Position numbers and translations under genes: made by a program. A DNA stretch of 64,000 nucleotides from Hymenobacter volaticus. Lineage in GTDB: Bacteria > Bacteroidota > Bacteroidia > Cytophagales > Hymenobacteraceae. Location of the stretch: assembly GCF_022921055.1 (NCBI RefSeq), contig NZ_CP095061.1, forward strand, positions 2,333,501-2,397,500. The letters run 5' to 3'. Shown piece after piece: positions 27,823-37,572 of this stretch (the first letter of the stretch is position 1; every line of letters starts with the position of its first letter). Under the pieces are notes generated by a model. That model made no database searches. It worked only from the letters and a program-made list of their open reading frames with translations, and had not been told where the DNA came from.

Positions 27823-27905
27823 CGTGCTAATTACGCTGACAATGTCAGTACACTAAATGCCTAAATATGCTTCGCAGGACGGGTTACAATTTTGGATGAC
27901 AACTC

Positions 27906-29006
27906 TTACGAGTTCATTTCCACGATATTCGTCTTAGGAGCTACGGCGTTGCGGATGGATACTTGCCGGGCTAGTTCCTCAGCCAATTGACCGAATACCT
28001 CAGCGGCGGGAGTGCCGCTTAGCAGGATAGCCGGGGTGCCGTAGTCGCCGTTCTCGCGGATGCTTTGTACCAGCGGAATCTGGCCGAGTAGCGGCACTTG
28101 GTGCTTTTCAGCCAGAGCCGTGCCGCCACCCTCTCCGAAGATGAAGTACTTGTTTTCGGGTAGTTCAGCAGGCGTAAACCACGCCATGTTTTCGACTACG
28201 CCTAATACGGGTACGTTGATTTGCGGTAGCCGAAACATCTGTAACCCTTTCTCGGCATCGGCCAGTGCTACTTTTTGCGGCGTGGTCACGATGACGGAAC
28301 CCGTAACGGGCACGGTTTGCACCATGGTCAGGTGAATATCGGAGGTTCCGGGGGGCATGTCGAGGAGCAGGTAGTCTAGCTCGCCCCAATCCACTTCCGT
28401 GATGAACTGCTTGAGGGCCGACGAGGCCATAGGGCCACGCCACACAATGGCGCTTTCAGCAGGCGCCAGAAAGCCGATGCTCATAATCTTCACACCGTAC
28501 GCCTCAATAGGCTGAATCTGGTTGCGGCCGTCGGGCGTGCGGAATACGTGCGGGCGGGCATCTTCCACGCCAAACATCAGGGGCATACTCGGGCCCGAAA
28601 TGTCGGCGTCAACTAGTCCAACTTTGGCACCGGTTTTAGCTAAAGCAATGGCCAAGTTGGCCGTAACGGTGCTTTTGCCCACCCCGCCTTTGCCCGAGGC
28701 AATGGCAATAATATTGCGCACCCCGGGTAGGATGTCGCGGTTTTGGCGCATGGTGGTCACGCGCGAAGTCATCTTGATTTGCACGTCGGCATCCTTGTCC
28801 ACCATGGTGTGGATGGCTCGGACGCAGGCATTGTGAATCAGTTCTTTAAGCGGACAAGCCGGGGTAGTGAGGACCACTGTAAACGACACGGTGCGGCCGT
28901 CGATGTGCACGTCCTCAATCATGTTGAGCGTGACAAGATCTTTGCCCAAATCGGGCTCCTCCACGTAGCTGAGGGCCTTCAGGACGTCTTCTTGGGTAAT
29001 AGCCAT
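27906..29006 (-). CDS. apbC: Mrp/NBP35 family Fe-S cluster carrier ATPase
   Basis: A P-loop scaffold/carrier that assembles or transfers Fe-S clusters (366 residues). The N-terminal MIP18/DUF59-like domain (residues about 5-85) includes TPACPLKELIHNACVRAI. The deviant Walker A GKGGVGKST is at 105-113, followed by VGLVDADISGPSMPLMFG and LLLDMPPGTSDIHLTM. Oddly, the usual CxxC pair of this family is not evident after VVENMAWFTPAELPENKYFI, where many homologues carry it; several Bacteroidota members also lack it. The start is ATG 29006. A TATCTTTG -7-like element lies about 32 bases upstream. Confidence 0.92.
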   Translation of the reverse strand: MAITQEDVLKALSYVEEPDLGKDLVTLNMIEDVHIDGRTVSFTVVLTTPACPLKELIHNACVRAIHTMVDKDADVQIKMTSRVTTMRQNRDILPGVRNIIAIASGKGGVGKSTVTANLAIALAKTGAKVGLVDADISGPSMPLMFGVEDARPHVFRTPDGRNQIQPIEAYGVKIMSIGFLAPAESAIVWRGPMASSALKQFITEVDWGELDYLLLDMPPGTSDIHLTMVQTVPVTGSVIVTTPQKVALADAEKGLQMFRLPQINVPVLGVVENMAWFTPAELPENKYFIFGEGGGTALAEKHQVPLLGQIPLVQSIRENGDYGTPAILLSGTPAAEVFGQLAEELARQVSIRNAVAPKTNIVEMNS

Positions 29007-29214
29007 ATCGTGAGTAGGGAAATACGAATGCGAACTACAAAGATAACCCCGAAATAGGGTAGGAGGTTGCCCTTACGCTCGGAAGGATGCAGCAGGGTAC
29101 ACGCGGCCACGAGGTTCGCTCTGGTTGCGGCACTGAATACCTGCTTTTCCTTGGGGCGTAACAGCTACTTAGGGTTACCGTAAACAGAAGCGCTACAACG
29201 CGCAGTATCCTGCC

Positions 29215-29222
29215 TACCTTTG
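29215..29222 (+). promoter_or_regulatory. Bacteroidota-type -7 element before dnaG
   Basis: TACCTTTG matches TAnnTTTG and sits 8 bases before the dnaG ATG, implying a nearly leaderless transcript. I see no good TTG at the -33 spacing, so this is tentative. Confidence 0.35.
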
Positions 29223-29230
29223 CCGGTAGT

Positions 29231-31311
29231 ATGGCCCGCATCCCGAAAGAACTAGTCGATCAAATTATTCACCACGCCGATATTGTGGAGGTGGTTGGTG
29301 ACTTTGTTAGCCTGAAACGGAAAGGCCAGAACATGTGGGCCTGCTGCCCGTTTCACCACGAAAAATCGCCGAGCTTTTCAGTGGCCCCGGCCAAGGGACT
29401 CTATAAGTGCTTCGGGTGCGGCAAAGCGGGCGGGGTGGTGCAGTTCATCATGGACATCGAGGGCACCAGCTACGTGGAAGCTCTGAAGTACCTGGCCAAG
29501 AAGTACGGCATCGAGGTCGAGGAAGAAGAAAAAACGCCCGAGCAGCAACTCGCTCAAAACGAAAAGGACTCGCAGTTCATCGTCTCGAACTGGGCCAAGG
29601 ACCACTACCATAAACTGCTGAAGAGCAGCGACGAAGGCCAGAGCATTGGGTGGAGCTACCTGCGCCAGCGGGGCCTCAACCAAACCACCATTGCTACCTT
29701 CGAGCTAGGCTACTCCCTCGATCAGTGGGACGACCTGCTAAAATCGGCCACGGCTGCGGGCTTCGAGCAAAAGTACCTAGAGAAAACCGGCCTCGTGGTG
29801 CGGCGCGACGACGACCAGGGCCACGACACCGGCCGCCGCTACGACCGTTTCCGGGGCCGCGTGATGTTCCCGATCCACAACGTTTCGGGCCGGGTGATTG
29901 GGTTTGGGGCGCGCACGCTCAAGCCCAACGACAAGACAGCCAAGTACCTGAACTCGCCGGAGTCCGAGATATACCATAAATCCGACGTACTCTACGGGCT
30001 CTACCACGCCCGGCAGGCTATCCGGACTGAGGAACTGTGCTACTTAGTGGAAGGCTACCTTGATGTGCTGAGCTTGCACCAAGGCGGCATCAAGAACGTG
30101 GTAGCCTCGTCGGGTACCTCGCTCACCGACGGCCAAATCCGCCTCATCAAGCGCTACACCGACAACGTAACCGTGCTCTACGACGGCGACGCGGCCGGTA
30201 TTCGGGCGTCGTTGCGCGGCATTGATATGCTGCTGGAAGGCGGCCTGAACGTGCGCGTGGTACTGTTTCCCGACGGCGACGACCCCGACAGCTACATTCG
30301 CAAAGTCGGCGACCAGAAGTTCAAGGAGCACCTCGACCAAGCCAGCCAGGATTTCATTCAGTTCAAAACTGACTTGGTGTCCCGCGAAGCGGCTCAAGAT
30401 CCGGTGAAGAAGGCCGAAGCCATTCGGGAGGTGCTGCAAAGCATTGCCAAAGTGCCGGACCCGATTAAGCGGCAGGTGTTTTTGCAACAGACCTCGCAGA
30501 CCTTCGGCATCGACGAACAAGTGCTCATCACCGAGTACAACAAAATTTCTCGGCAAGCCAGCCCTAAAGCAGCTCCCAGCACAAACACCAGCAGCGGCAG
30601 CGAACAGCGTCCCCGAACTACTAGTCCTGCTTCCACCGGACAAACACCAGCTGCCGCGCGCCCCGCCCGCGGCCCATGAGCCCGGAGGAAGAAACGGAAG
30701 CGCTGATGTACGGTGCCTCGCCAGAAGACCTGATGGGCGGTGGCGGGGACTTGCAAACCCTCACCCGTGAAGAGCTAGAGCCCATTCCGGACGTGCAGGA
30801 GCAATGCGAGCGGGAAGTGGTGCGGTTGCTGCTGCTTTACTCCGCGCAGCCATTGGCCCCGGAAGTCAGTGTGGCGCAGTATCTGTTTGGGCAGCTCGAC
30901 GATACGCCTTTCAAAACGGGCATCTACGCCGACTTGCTGCACTTGTGCCGTGAGGAACTAACCCAAGGCCGCTGGCCGGAAATCCGTACCCTTATTCAGC
31001 ACAGCCGCTCCGACATTCGGGCGCTGATAGCTGAGCTGGCCACCGAGCGGTACGAGCTGAGCCCCAACTGGACCACGCACCAAATTCATGTACCCCGCGA
31101 GTTGGACTTAATTCAAGTGGCCTGCGACAATGCTATTCTGCGCCTCAACAAAGTGAATGTGGAGCGGGAGTTGTCGGCTCGCCTCGAAGCACTGCGGCAT
31201 CCGCTTGACGATGCTACCATGATGGAGCACTTGCAAACCATCCGGGCTCTCAAGCAAATGGACAATGAACTGGCCCGGTTGCTTGGTACAGTGTTGTCGC
31301 GCGGCGCTTAG
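29231..31311 (+). CDS. dnaG: DNA primase DnaG (one apparent frameshift)
   Basis: Essential primase that lays RNA primers at the replication fork. The CHC2 zinc-finger spacing is exact: Cys39-x2-His42-x17-Cys60-x2-Cys63. The core contains FRGRVMFPIHNVSGRVIGFG, and the Toprim acidic motif is in YLVEGYLDVLSLHQGG and VLYDGDAAGIRASLRGID. The first open piece stops at 30679 in a proline/alanine-rich linker. The second (30676-31311) encodes the C-terminal helicase-binding part, MSPEEETEALMYGA to LLGTVLSRGA. Restoring one C at CCCC 30661-30664 joins them into about 693 residues, normal for the group. An intact dnaG is expected in any living cell, so the break is best read as sequence error. Confidence 0.92.
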
Positions 31312-31458
31312 GGTGCCTTATTGCTAAGGTTGCATGCAACGGCATTGGCAGTTCGTCGGTGTAGTATGGCCTGCTTGTTTTGCTTTGACAACAGGGTATT
31401 CTTGCTTTCTTGTCAACAAATTCTTAATTCAGTGCCATAATTCAGAATTCCCGAAAAC

Positions 31459-32478
31459 ATGTGGAGGCGTCTTAACCTGAGTCGATTCTTGCTGGCGGTG
31501 CTGCTAACCATCGGCAGCTTCGGGACTGGCATTGCAGGTTTCATGATCATCGAGGGCTTCGGCGTGATTGATGCTTTCTACATGACCATGATAACCGTTT
31601 CCACGGTGGGCTTCGGGGAGTTGCATCCTCTTTCGCCCCCGGGTCGGCTATTCGTTTCGCTTTACATTTTCTTTAACCTGCTCGTAGTCGCCTACCTCTT
31701 GTCGGTACTGACTACCTACATCTTTGATGGCGAGCTGCGCAACATGTTCAATATGCTTCGGACCGACCAAGAAATTCGCGGCTTCAAAGACCACGTAATT
31801 GTGTGTGGCTTTGGGCGCAATGGCAGCAAAGCCTATCACGAGCTGCGCGCCAGCGGGGCCCAGGTGGTTATAGTCGAGCAAGATGAGGCATTGCTGAAAG
31901 CAGCTAGTGAAGCCAACGAGGGTACCATTCTGGCCGTGTTCGGCGATGCTACCGCCGACGACACCTTGCGGGCGGCGGGCGTATCGCGCGCCCGGGCCCT
32001 CATCACGTCACTGCCCAAAGATGCCGATAACGTGTTTGTGGCCCTCACGGCTCGCGAACTCAATCCTGCCATTAAAATCATTGCCCGCGCCAGCCTTAAA
32101 ACCAGTGAGCACAAGCTCCTGCGTGCGGGTGCCGATTCGGTGGTGATGCCCGATGAAATAGGTGGCTCCCATATGGCCAACCTCGTGATGCGCCCCGAAG
32201 TAATTCGGTTCTTAGATATGATTTCGGGCCTCGGTCCCAACAAGCTTCGGCTCGAGGAAATGCGCCCCGAGGAGTTGCGCTATGAGTGGCGCGCCCGCAG
32301 CATTCGGGAACTCGACATCCGTTCCCGCACCGGAGCTACCGTCATCGGTCTCAAACACCACGAGGGAGAGTTGCAAGTGAGCCCCAATGCCGATGTTGTG
32401 CCTGTGCCTGGTGATGTGCTGCTGTTTCTAGGCACCGACGAGCAGATAAATGCGTTGATAAAGCTGTTCCGAGCATAG
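31459..32478 (+). CDS. Potassium channel protein with TrkA/RCK regulatory domain
   Basis: Two-helix ion channel subunit of 339 residues. Helix 1 is about residues 10-31, the pore helix and filter are MTMITVSTVGFGELHPLS (TVGFGE at 49-54, potassium-selective), and helix 2 is about 65-88. An RCK N domain follows with the nucleotide-binding GFGRNGSKAYHEL and VIVEQDEALLKAA, then an RCK C domain (about 250-339). This is the MthK/Kch-like architecture, likely a tetramer gated by nucleotide or ions. It is transcribed alone; the gap to the next gene carries a strong promoter. Confidence 0.92.
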   Translation: MWRRLNLSRFLLAVLLTIGSFGTGIAGFMIIEGFGVIDAFYMTMITVSTVGFGELHPLSPPGRLFVSLYIFFNLLVVAYLLSVLTTYIFDGELRNMFNMLRTDQEIRGFKDHVIVCGFGRNGSKAYHELRASGAQVVIVEQDEALLKAASEANEGTILAVFGDATADDTLRAAGVSRARALITSLPKDADNVFVALTARELNPAIKIIARASLKTSEHKLLRAGADSVVMPDEIGGSHMANLVMRPEVIRFLDMISGLGPNKLRLEEMRPEELRYEWRARSIRELDIRSRTGATVIGLKHHEGELQVSPNADVVPVPGDVLLFLGTDEQINALIKLFRA

Positions 32479-32585
32479 GGGTGAAGAGTAAGTTGAAAAG
32501 TAACCGCTACGCGGCTCATCTAAGTCAGCTGCCATCATTGGAGTTATCGTAGCGCAGTCAGCCAGGGGGCAAGGCCACGATTGGC

Positions 32586-32615
32586 TTTGCCGCCTGCACG
32601 TTCTTTGTAGCTTTG
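32586..32615 (+). promoter_or_regulatory. Bacteroidota-type promoter for the glycosyltransferase genes
   Basis: TTTG at 32586-32589, an 18-base spacer, then TAGCTTTG at 32608-32615 matches the TTTG-N17-23-TAnnTTTG consensus well. The GTG start at 32640 follows after 24 bases. It is the best promoter match I see in the window. Confidence 0.6.
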
Positions 32616-32639
32616 CCGGCCCAACCCACTTCCTCTAAC

Positions 32640-33862
32640 GTGCATATTCTGCAAGTTTGTCCGCGCGTTCCTTTTCCCCCACCGACGGGGGCGCTATTGC
32701 TATGTACGACGTGGCAGCGGGTCTCATTCGGGCGGGGCACCGCGTTACGGTACTGGCCCTGAACACGCCCAAACACCACCAGCCCGACGACGCCCTGGCC
32801 CACCTCGGCCCCAACTTGCGCCTCGTGACAGTGGATGTGGACACGCGCCTTTCGCCGACCAAAGCCCTGCGCAATCTGCTGGCGAGCAAGCTTCCCTACA
32901 ACGTGGAGCGGTTTGTAAGCGAAGAAGCGGCCGAACAGCTCGCCGAGATTTTGCGGACGCAGGAAGTAGATATCGTCCAGTTAGAAGGCACGTTTGTGGC
33001 CTGGTACGAAAGCGTAGTGCGGCGCGTAGCGCCCGATGTACCGGTGGTGGTGCGGGCGCACAACGTGGAGTACACTATCTGGCAGATGCTGGCGCGGCGC
33101 GAGCGAAACCCTCTCAAAAGACTATACCTGCGTCATTTGGCCGGCCGAATGCAGCAGTTCGAGCAATACTATCTGCCGCGCTTCGACGCCGTAGCGGCTA
33201 TTACCGAGCCCGACCAGCAACGCCTGCGGGACTTAGGCTGCCAGGAACCGGTGGTTTTTGTGCCGGCTGGTGTGCATCTGGAGCGGTTTCAGCTTGATTC
33301 ATCCATTCAGCCCAAGCCACATACCTTATTTATGATTGGTACGCTGAACTGGCTGCCCAATCAAGAAGGCCTTGACTGGTTTCTAACCGAAATCTGGCCG
33401 CAAGTACACGCTCAATACCCAAAGCTGGAACTGCATCTGGCCGGTAAGGAAATGCCAGCTCGGTTTCGGGAGTTGCAGTTGCCTAACGTTGTGGTGCATG
33501 GCTTTGTCGAGTCGGCTCAGCAGTTTATGCAGCAGTACGAGGTGATGCTGGTACCCTTGCTCAGTGGGGGCGGCATGCGCATCAAAATCATCGAGGGTAT
33601 GGCGTTGGGCAAGTGCATTCTGAGCACCACATTAGGCGCCGAAGGCATTCACGTCCACAACGAACACGACATCGTGCTGCGCGACACCCCAGCGGCTTGG
33701 GTGGAAGCCATTGGGCGCTACTACCACGGCCAACTGCCCGCTGACCTCATTGGGCACGAGGCGGCCCATACCATCGTGCGCCTCTATGATAATCGGCGGG
33801 TGGTGGAGCGTTTTCTGGACTTGTACAGCGTGGTGCAGCAGCGCCGGGTTGAAACGGCGTAA
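32640..33862 (+). CDS. Glycosyltransferase, GT4-like (apparent frameshift near the N-terminus)
   Basis: GT-B fold sugar transferase. GTG 32640 reads MHILQVCPRVPFP, and the other frame continues PTDGGAIAMYDVAAGLIRAG; one C added to CCCCC 32676-32680 joins them. A start at 32657 would give a spurious N-terminus. C-terminal donor-binding features include LFMIGTLNWLPNQEGLDWF, VVVHGFVESAQQFMQQYEVMLVPLLSGGGMRIKIIEGMALGKC, the E-x7-E-like segment typical of the family. The repaired length is about 408 residues. It is cytoplasmic or membrane-associated, with unknown sugar and acceptor. It is followed after 11 bases by a second glycosyltransferase of the same type. Confidence 0.88.
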
Positions 33863-33873
33863 GTTTGCCGGCC

Positions 33874-35055
33874 ATGAAGCTTCTTGTTCTACTGTCTCGC
33901 TTTCCGTTTCCCCTCGACAAAGGGGATAAACTGCGGGCCTACCATCAGCTGCGTTACCTGGCCCGCCACCACGAAGTCTGCCTCTTTTGCCTTTCCGATG
34001 AAGAGGTTTCAACAGCCGGTTACGAAGCCGTGCGGCCCTTATGCGCTGGGGGCTTACACGTGCAGCGCCTGCGTCGGCCGGGTATTGCCCGCAACATGGC
34101 GCTGGCTTTGCTTCAAGGATTGCCTTTTCAGGTAGGGTACTTCTACGATGCCCGCGTGCAGCGCCAACTCGATGCACTAATAAGAGAGTTTCAGCCCGAC
34201 CACGTCTACTGCCAGCTTATTCGGATGGCGCAGTACGTGCGCTCGTACGCCGGCCGCTTGCCCATGACGCTGGATTACATGGATGTATTCTCGACGGGAA
34301 TGTTGCGCCGTGCCGATCAGAGTTCTTGGGCTGAAAGCATGGTGTACGCCCGTGAAGGCCGCAGCCTACAGACATACGAAGCCGCCGCCTTCAATTGGTT
34401 TCAACATCACACCATCATCTCCGAGCAAGACCGGCAGCTCATCGAGCACCCACGGCGCGAGGAAATTCGCATTGTGCGCAACGGCATCGATACCGATTTC
34501 TTCGCGCCACGTGCTGATCCCAAAATACACGATATTCTGTTCTGCGGCAACATGAGCTACCACCCCAACGTGGATGCCGTCGAGTTTTTGGCCCTCGAGA
34601 TTTTACCGCTGGTTCGGCGCATACACCCGGCTGCACGGCTACTTATTGCGGGTACTACACCCGCGCCACGTGTGTTAGCCTTGGCCTCAGACGCGGTTAC
34701 GATTAGCGGCTGGATCGACGATATTCGGGATGCGTATACTGCTGCTCGCGTGTTTGTAGCCCCCATGCGAGTTGGGACGGGTTTGCAGAACAAACTGCTT
34801 GAAGCCATGGCCATGAGGCTGCCTTGTGTTACTACGCCGCTAGCCAATAATGCCTTGCATGGTCGCGCCGGCCAAGATTTGCTAGTTGGGGAATCAGCAG
34901 CAGAACTTGCCGAATGCATTACTTCCCTACTAACCGACTCTGATTTAGCAACTCGGCTGGCAAGGCAAGGCCGGGAGTTTGTGCAGGAGCACTACGATTG
35001 GGAAGCATCTACCAACCAACTCGAAGCATTATTTGAGGGAATAAAAGCCAGCTAA
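33874..35055 (+). CDS. Glycosyltransferase, GT4-like
   Basis: GT-B fold transferase of 393 residues, starting MKLLVLLSRFPFPLDKGDKL at ATG 33874. The N-terminal acceptor domain has the LDKGDKLRAYHQLRYLARHH loop common in GT4-like exopolysaccharide enzymes, and the C-terminal domain has ILFCGNMSYHPNVDAVEFL, VTISGWIDDIRDAYTAARVFVAPMRVGTGLQNKLLEAMAM and CVTTPLANNALHG. It is co-directional with and 11 bases after the first glycosyltransferase, so the two probably act in one surface-glycan pathway. A small AAGGCT/AGCCTT hairpin with T-run at 35202-35219 may terminate the pair. Confidence 0.9.
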   Translation: MKLLVLLSRFPFPLDKGDKLRAYHQLRYLARHHEVCLFCLSDEEVSTAGYEAVRPLCAGGLHVQRLRRPGIARNMALALLQGLPFQVGYFYDARVQRQLDALIREFQPDHVYCQLIRMAQYVRSYAGRLPMTLDYMDVFSTGMLRRADQSSWAESMVYAREGRSLQTYEAAAFNWFQHHTIISEQDRQLIEHPRREEIRIVRNGIDTDFFAPRADPKIHDILFCGNMSYHPNVDAVEFLALEILPLVRRIHPAARLLIAGTTPAPRVLALASDAVTISGWIDDIRDAYTAARVFVAPMRVGTGLQNKLLEAMAMRLPCVTTPLANNALHGRAGQDLLVGESAAELAECITSLLTDSDLATRLARQGREFVQEHYDWEASTNQLEALFEGIKAS

Positions 35056-35609
35056 AAATCGACTGGTTTGCCGAAGGCTTTCACCACTATAATTAGCGAG
35101 CTGTTTGAGCAAGCGCCGCTAGCAACTCAACTTTCCTCTTGCTCATACTAGCTAAATGGCAAGGTCTCGAAAGTCCCACCAGTGGGAGGGGTGCTTAGTT
35201 CAAGGCTCCAAGCCTTTTCTATTCAACTGAGCAACAAGCAGCGTAACGGCGTAAAATACTCATTGATGCTAATGCGCTTTATTCACGCAGATTATCAGTT
35301 GTCTTAACGCTTAATAACGGCTATTCATACGATTGCACTAGATCTTAGTAAGCAAAGTATGCTATTTGGTATTATATCACTTTTTTATTTGACTATACTG
35401 AATAAAAGCTGCGTTTAAGGTACTAAACAAACGATTGTATTGATTTCCCACATTATGATATTTTTATATCAATTAGGATTAATGCTTTATATGGCATAAT
35501 TTTGAAAAAGTATAATTTAAAGCTTACTGTGAGGATTGCTATTTAACATATGGAAAATACAATCATATGTTTGGTGCATACAGCCTTACTATAGTTTTAC
35601 ATTTAAATA
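35056..35609. other. AT-rich intergenic stretch with no gene seen
   Basis: About 550 bases, strongly AT-rich from 35260 onward. It contains a TCCCAC/GTGGGA dyad near 35174-35187 and an AAGGCT-CCA-AGCCTT hairpin with a T-run at 35202-35219, a weak terminator for the glycosyltransferases. The rest must contain the HAD/UbiA promoter. No open frame here looks coding. Confidence 0.45.
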
Positions 35610-36316
35610 ATGATATACTTGGAAAAGGTTAATTGGGAAAGAGTAAAAGCAGTGATTTTCGACGTCGATGGTACGTTGTACAATCAATCCCGGCTTCGCT
35701 CGAAAATGCTCTTTGACCTACTTGGGTACTATGCTCTTCGTCCTTGGCGGCTGCAGGAAATGCGCATTCTGCAAAAGTTTCGCGCCGAACGGGAGAAACG
35801 CCCAGGCCAGTCGATACCTGATCTACAAAATGCGCAGTACACTTGGTGTGCCGATGCTGGCGGATATCCTTTCGAGAAAGTCAAGCGCGTAGTCGACTAC
35901 TGGATGTTTCATCATCCCAACCAATATCTAGCAAGTTGCGTATACCCCGGCGCGCAATCCTTTTTCTCTGCTCTGCGCCAACGGGGTATTACCATTGGCA
36001 TCTACTCTGACTACCCAGCTCAAGATAAGCTTGATGCTATGAACCTAGCTGCTGACATCATCGTCAGCTCTACCGATCCGCACATCAATCACCTCAAGCC
36101 CGCCCCGAGGGCTTGCTTTACCTCACGGCCGAACTAGGTATCTCGCCCGCCGAGTGCCTTTTCATTGGCGACCGACCCGAACTCGACGGCGTTTGCGCTG
36201 AGCGCGCCGGTATGCCTTGTCTGATTGTTGACAAGCAGCCATTCGACCAATTCACTTTCTACAAACAACTAGAAAACCAACTTGTCGCCACTTTAACGAC
36301 TCCCGCTCATGGATAA
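35610..36316 (+). CDS. HAD family hydrolase (one apparent frameshift)
   Basis: Haloacid dehalogenase-type phosphatase of about 235 residues. Motif I is VIFDVDGTLYN with the nucleophile Asp, motif II is IYSDYPAQDK, motif III Lys is in HLKPAPE, and motif IV is CLFIGDRPELDGVCAERAGM. The first piece (35610-36137) loses frame after LKPAP; the second (to 36316) begins LLYLTAELGISPAE. One C added at CCCC 36103-36106 joins them. The stop overlaps the UbiA start by eight bases, so the two are translationally linked. By analogy to phosphoribosyl-lipid pathways it may dephosphorylate the UbiA product; that is inference. Confidence 0.85.
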
Positions 36317-37352
36317 AGCGTCTATTTCTGCCTCTCCTGAGGTTATGCCGACCGACGGTCTCGTGACCCGGGTGCCAGCTGGTATAGCTGATTACATTGC
36401 CATTGCCCGGCCCGACAACTGGGTGAAGAACGTGTTTATGATGCCGGGCGTGCTCTTCGCTCTCATCATCTACAAGGTTCCGCTCGACACTGCTCTCTTC
36501 GTTAAGCTCGTGCTTGGCTTGATCAGCACCTGCTTGGTTGCTTCGGCCAACTACGTCATCAACGAGTACCTCGATGCCGAGTTCGACAAGTTTCACCCCC
36601 TCAAAAAGCAGCGTACCTCTGTGGTACGGGTGGTAAACCCAGTGCTGGTTTACAGCGAATGGTTCTTGCTGGGTGCCGTTGGCTTCTTCCTGGCTTACCA
36701 AATCAACGTTCAGTTCCTGCTTATTTCCATCTTCCTGCTGGTGATGGGCGTGATTTACAACGTGCGTCCTTTCCGTACCAAAGAGCGGGTGTATCTGGAC
36801 GTGCTGTCGGAGTCGGTTAACAACCCGATTCGCTTCATGCTCGGTTGGTTCATTGTGGCGCCCGCTCTCACGTCGGCTACCTTCAATGGAGCTGCTTTCT
36901 TCCACAGCTTGCCGCCTTCCAGTATCATTATCGCCTACTGGATGGGTGGTGCTTACCTGATGGCTACTAAGCGCTTCGCTGAGTATCGCCTGATCAAGAA
37001 CCCGGAGTTGGCGGGCCTCTACCGTCGTTCTTTCCAGTTTTACACCGAGAACAGCCTGCTGATTTCCATGTTCTTCTACGCCCTCACGTCGGCGTTCTTC
37101 CTCGGTATCTTCCTGATCAAAAACCGCATCGAGTTGCTGCTCAGCTTCCCGTTCTTCGCCCTGCTCTTCGCTTGGTACTTGAAGATCGGCTTGCTGGAAA
37201 ACTCGCCGGTGCAAGGTTCAGAAAAGCTTTATACGCGTAAGTGGTTTATGACGTACGTGGTGTTGTTCTGCTTGCTGTTGGTTACGCTCATGTTCGTCCG
37301 GATTCCGGTACTTTCTCCCTTGCTCGAAGCACAGTTTAGCTTGAACAAGTAA
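36309..37352 (+). CDS. UbiA family prenyltransferase (decaprenyl-phosphate phosphoribosyltransferase-like)
   Basis: Polytopic membrane protein of 347 residues with about eight to nine helices. The first aspartate-rich motif is NYVINEYLDAEFDKFHP (N-x3-[ED]-x2-D-type), and the second is near LDVLSESVNNPIRFMLGW. The ARPDNWVKNVFMMPG opening and short KKQRTSVVRVVNP loop are typical of the branch that includes DPPR synthase (Rv3806c-like) rather than MenA or CyoE. That enzyme transfers phosphoribose to polyprenyl phosphate. Overlap with the HAD gene and two glycosyltransferases upstream support a role in surface-glycan precursor synthesis. The substrate remains unproven. Confidence 0.82.
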   Translation: MDKASISASPEVMPTDGLVTRVPAGIADYIAIARPDNWVKNVFMMPGVLFALIIYKVPLDTALFVKLVLGLISTCLVASANYVINEYLDAEFDKFHPLKKQRTSVVRVVNPVLVYSEWFLLGAVGFFLAYQINVQFLLISIFLLVMGVIYNVRPFRTKERVYLDVLSESVNNPIRFMLGWFIVAPALTSATFNGAAFFHSLPPSSIIIAYWMGGAYLMATKRFAEYRLIKNPELAGLYRRSFQFYTENSLLISMFFYALTSAFFLGIFLIKNRIELLLSFPFFALLFAWYLKIGLLENSPVQGSEKLYTRKWFMTYVVLFCLLLVTLMFVRIPVLSPLLEAQFSLNK

Positions 37353-37404
37353 GCAAGCGTAGCATCGCCCGGATTACTCCTGATTCTCTACCAAACTTAG
37401 CTTC

Positions 37405-37436
37405 GTGCCCATAGCTCCGCCGTGAGTTATGGGCAC
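37405..37436. terminator. Hairpin downstream of the UbiA gene
   Basis: GTGCCCATAGCTC pairs with GAGTTATGGGCAC (one G:U) around CGCCGT. There is no T-run, so it may be a pause or an RNA-stabilising hairpin rather than a full intrinsic terminator. Confidence 0.4.
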
Positions 37437-37572
37437 AACTGCGTTATGGACTGCTGGTTTCGCCTTATTATTGAGGCCGCCAAGCCTGCTGTGCTTGGCG
37501 TGTGCTGACCAACGTAGCACGTGTGGCAGTTAAAGAAGAGGAGGTTGCTCGTCAGAAACAATTCCAATTGAA

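Noticed and set aside
30044..30643. Long open frame antisense to dnaG (199 codons)
   Set aside because: No family features, and the sense strand encodes the Toprim and linker region of primase.
32657..33862. TTG start at 32657 for the first glycosyltransferase
   Set aside because: The GTG at 32640 gives the family N-terminus MHILQVCPRVPFP once the C run is repaired, and is properly spaced from the promoter.
36252..37214. 320-codon open frame antisense to the UbiA gene
   Set aside because: Gln/Glu/Arg/His-rich composition is the complement of hydrophobic membrane helices; the sense frame has the conserved aspartate-rich motif.
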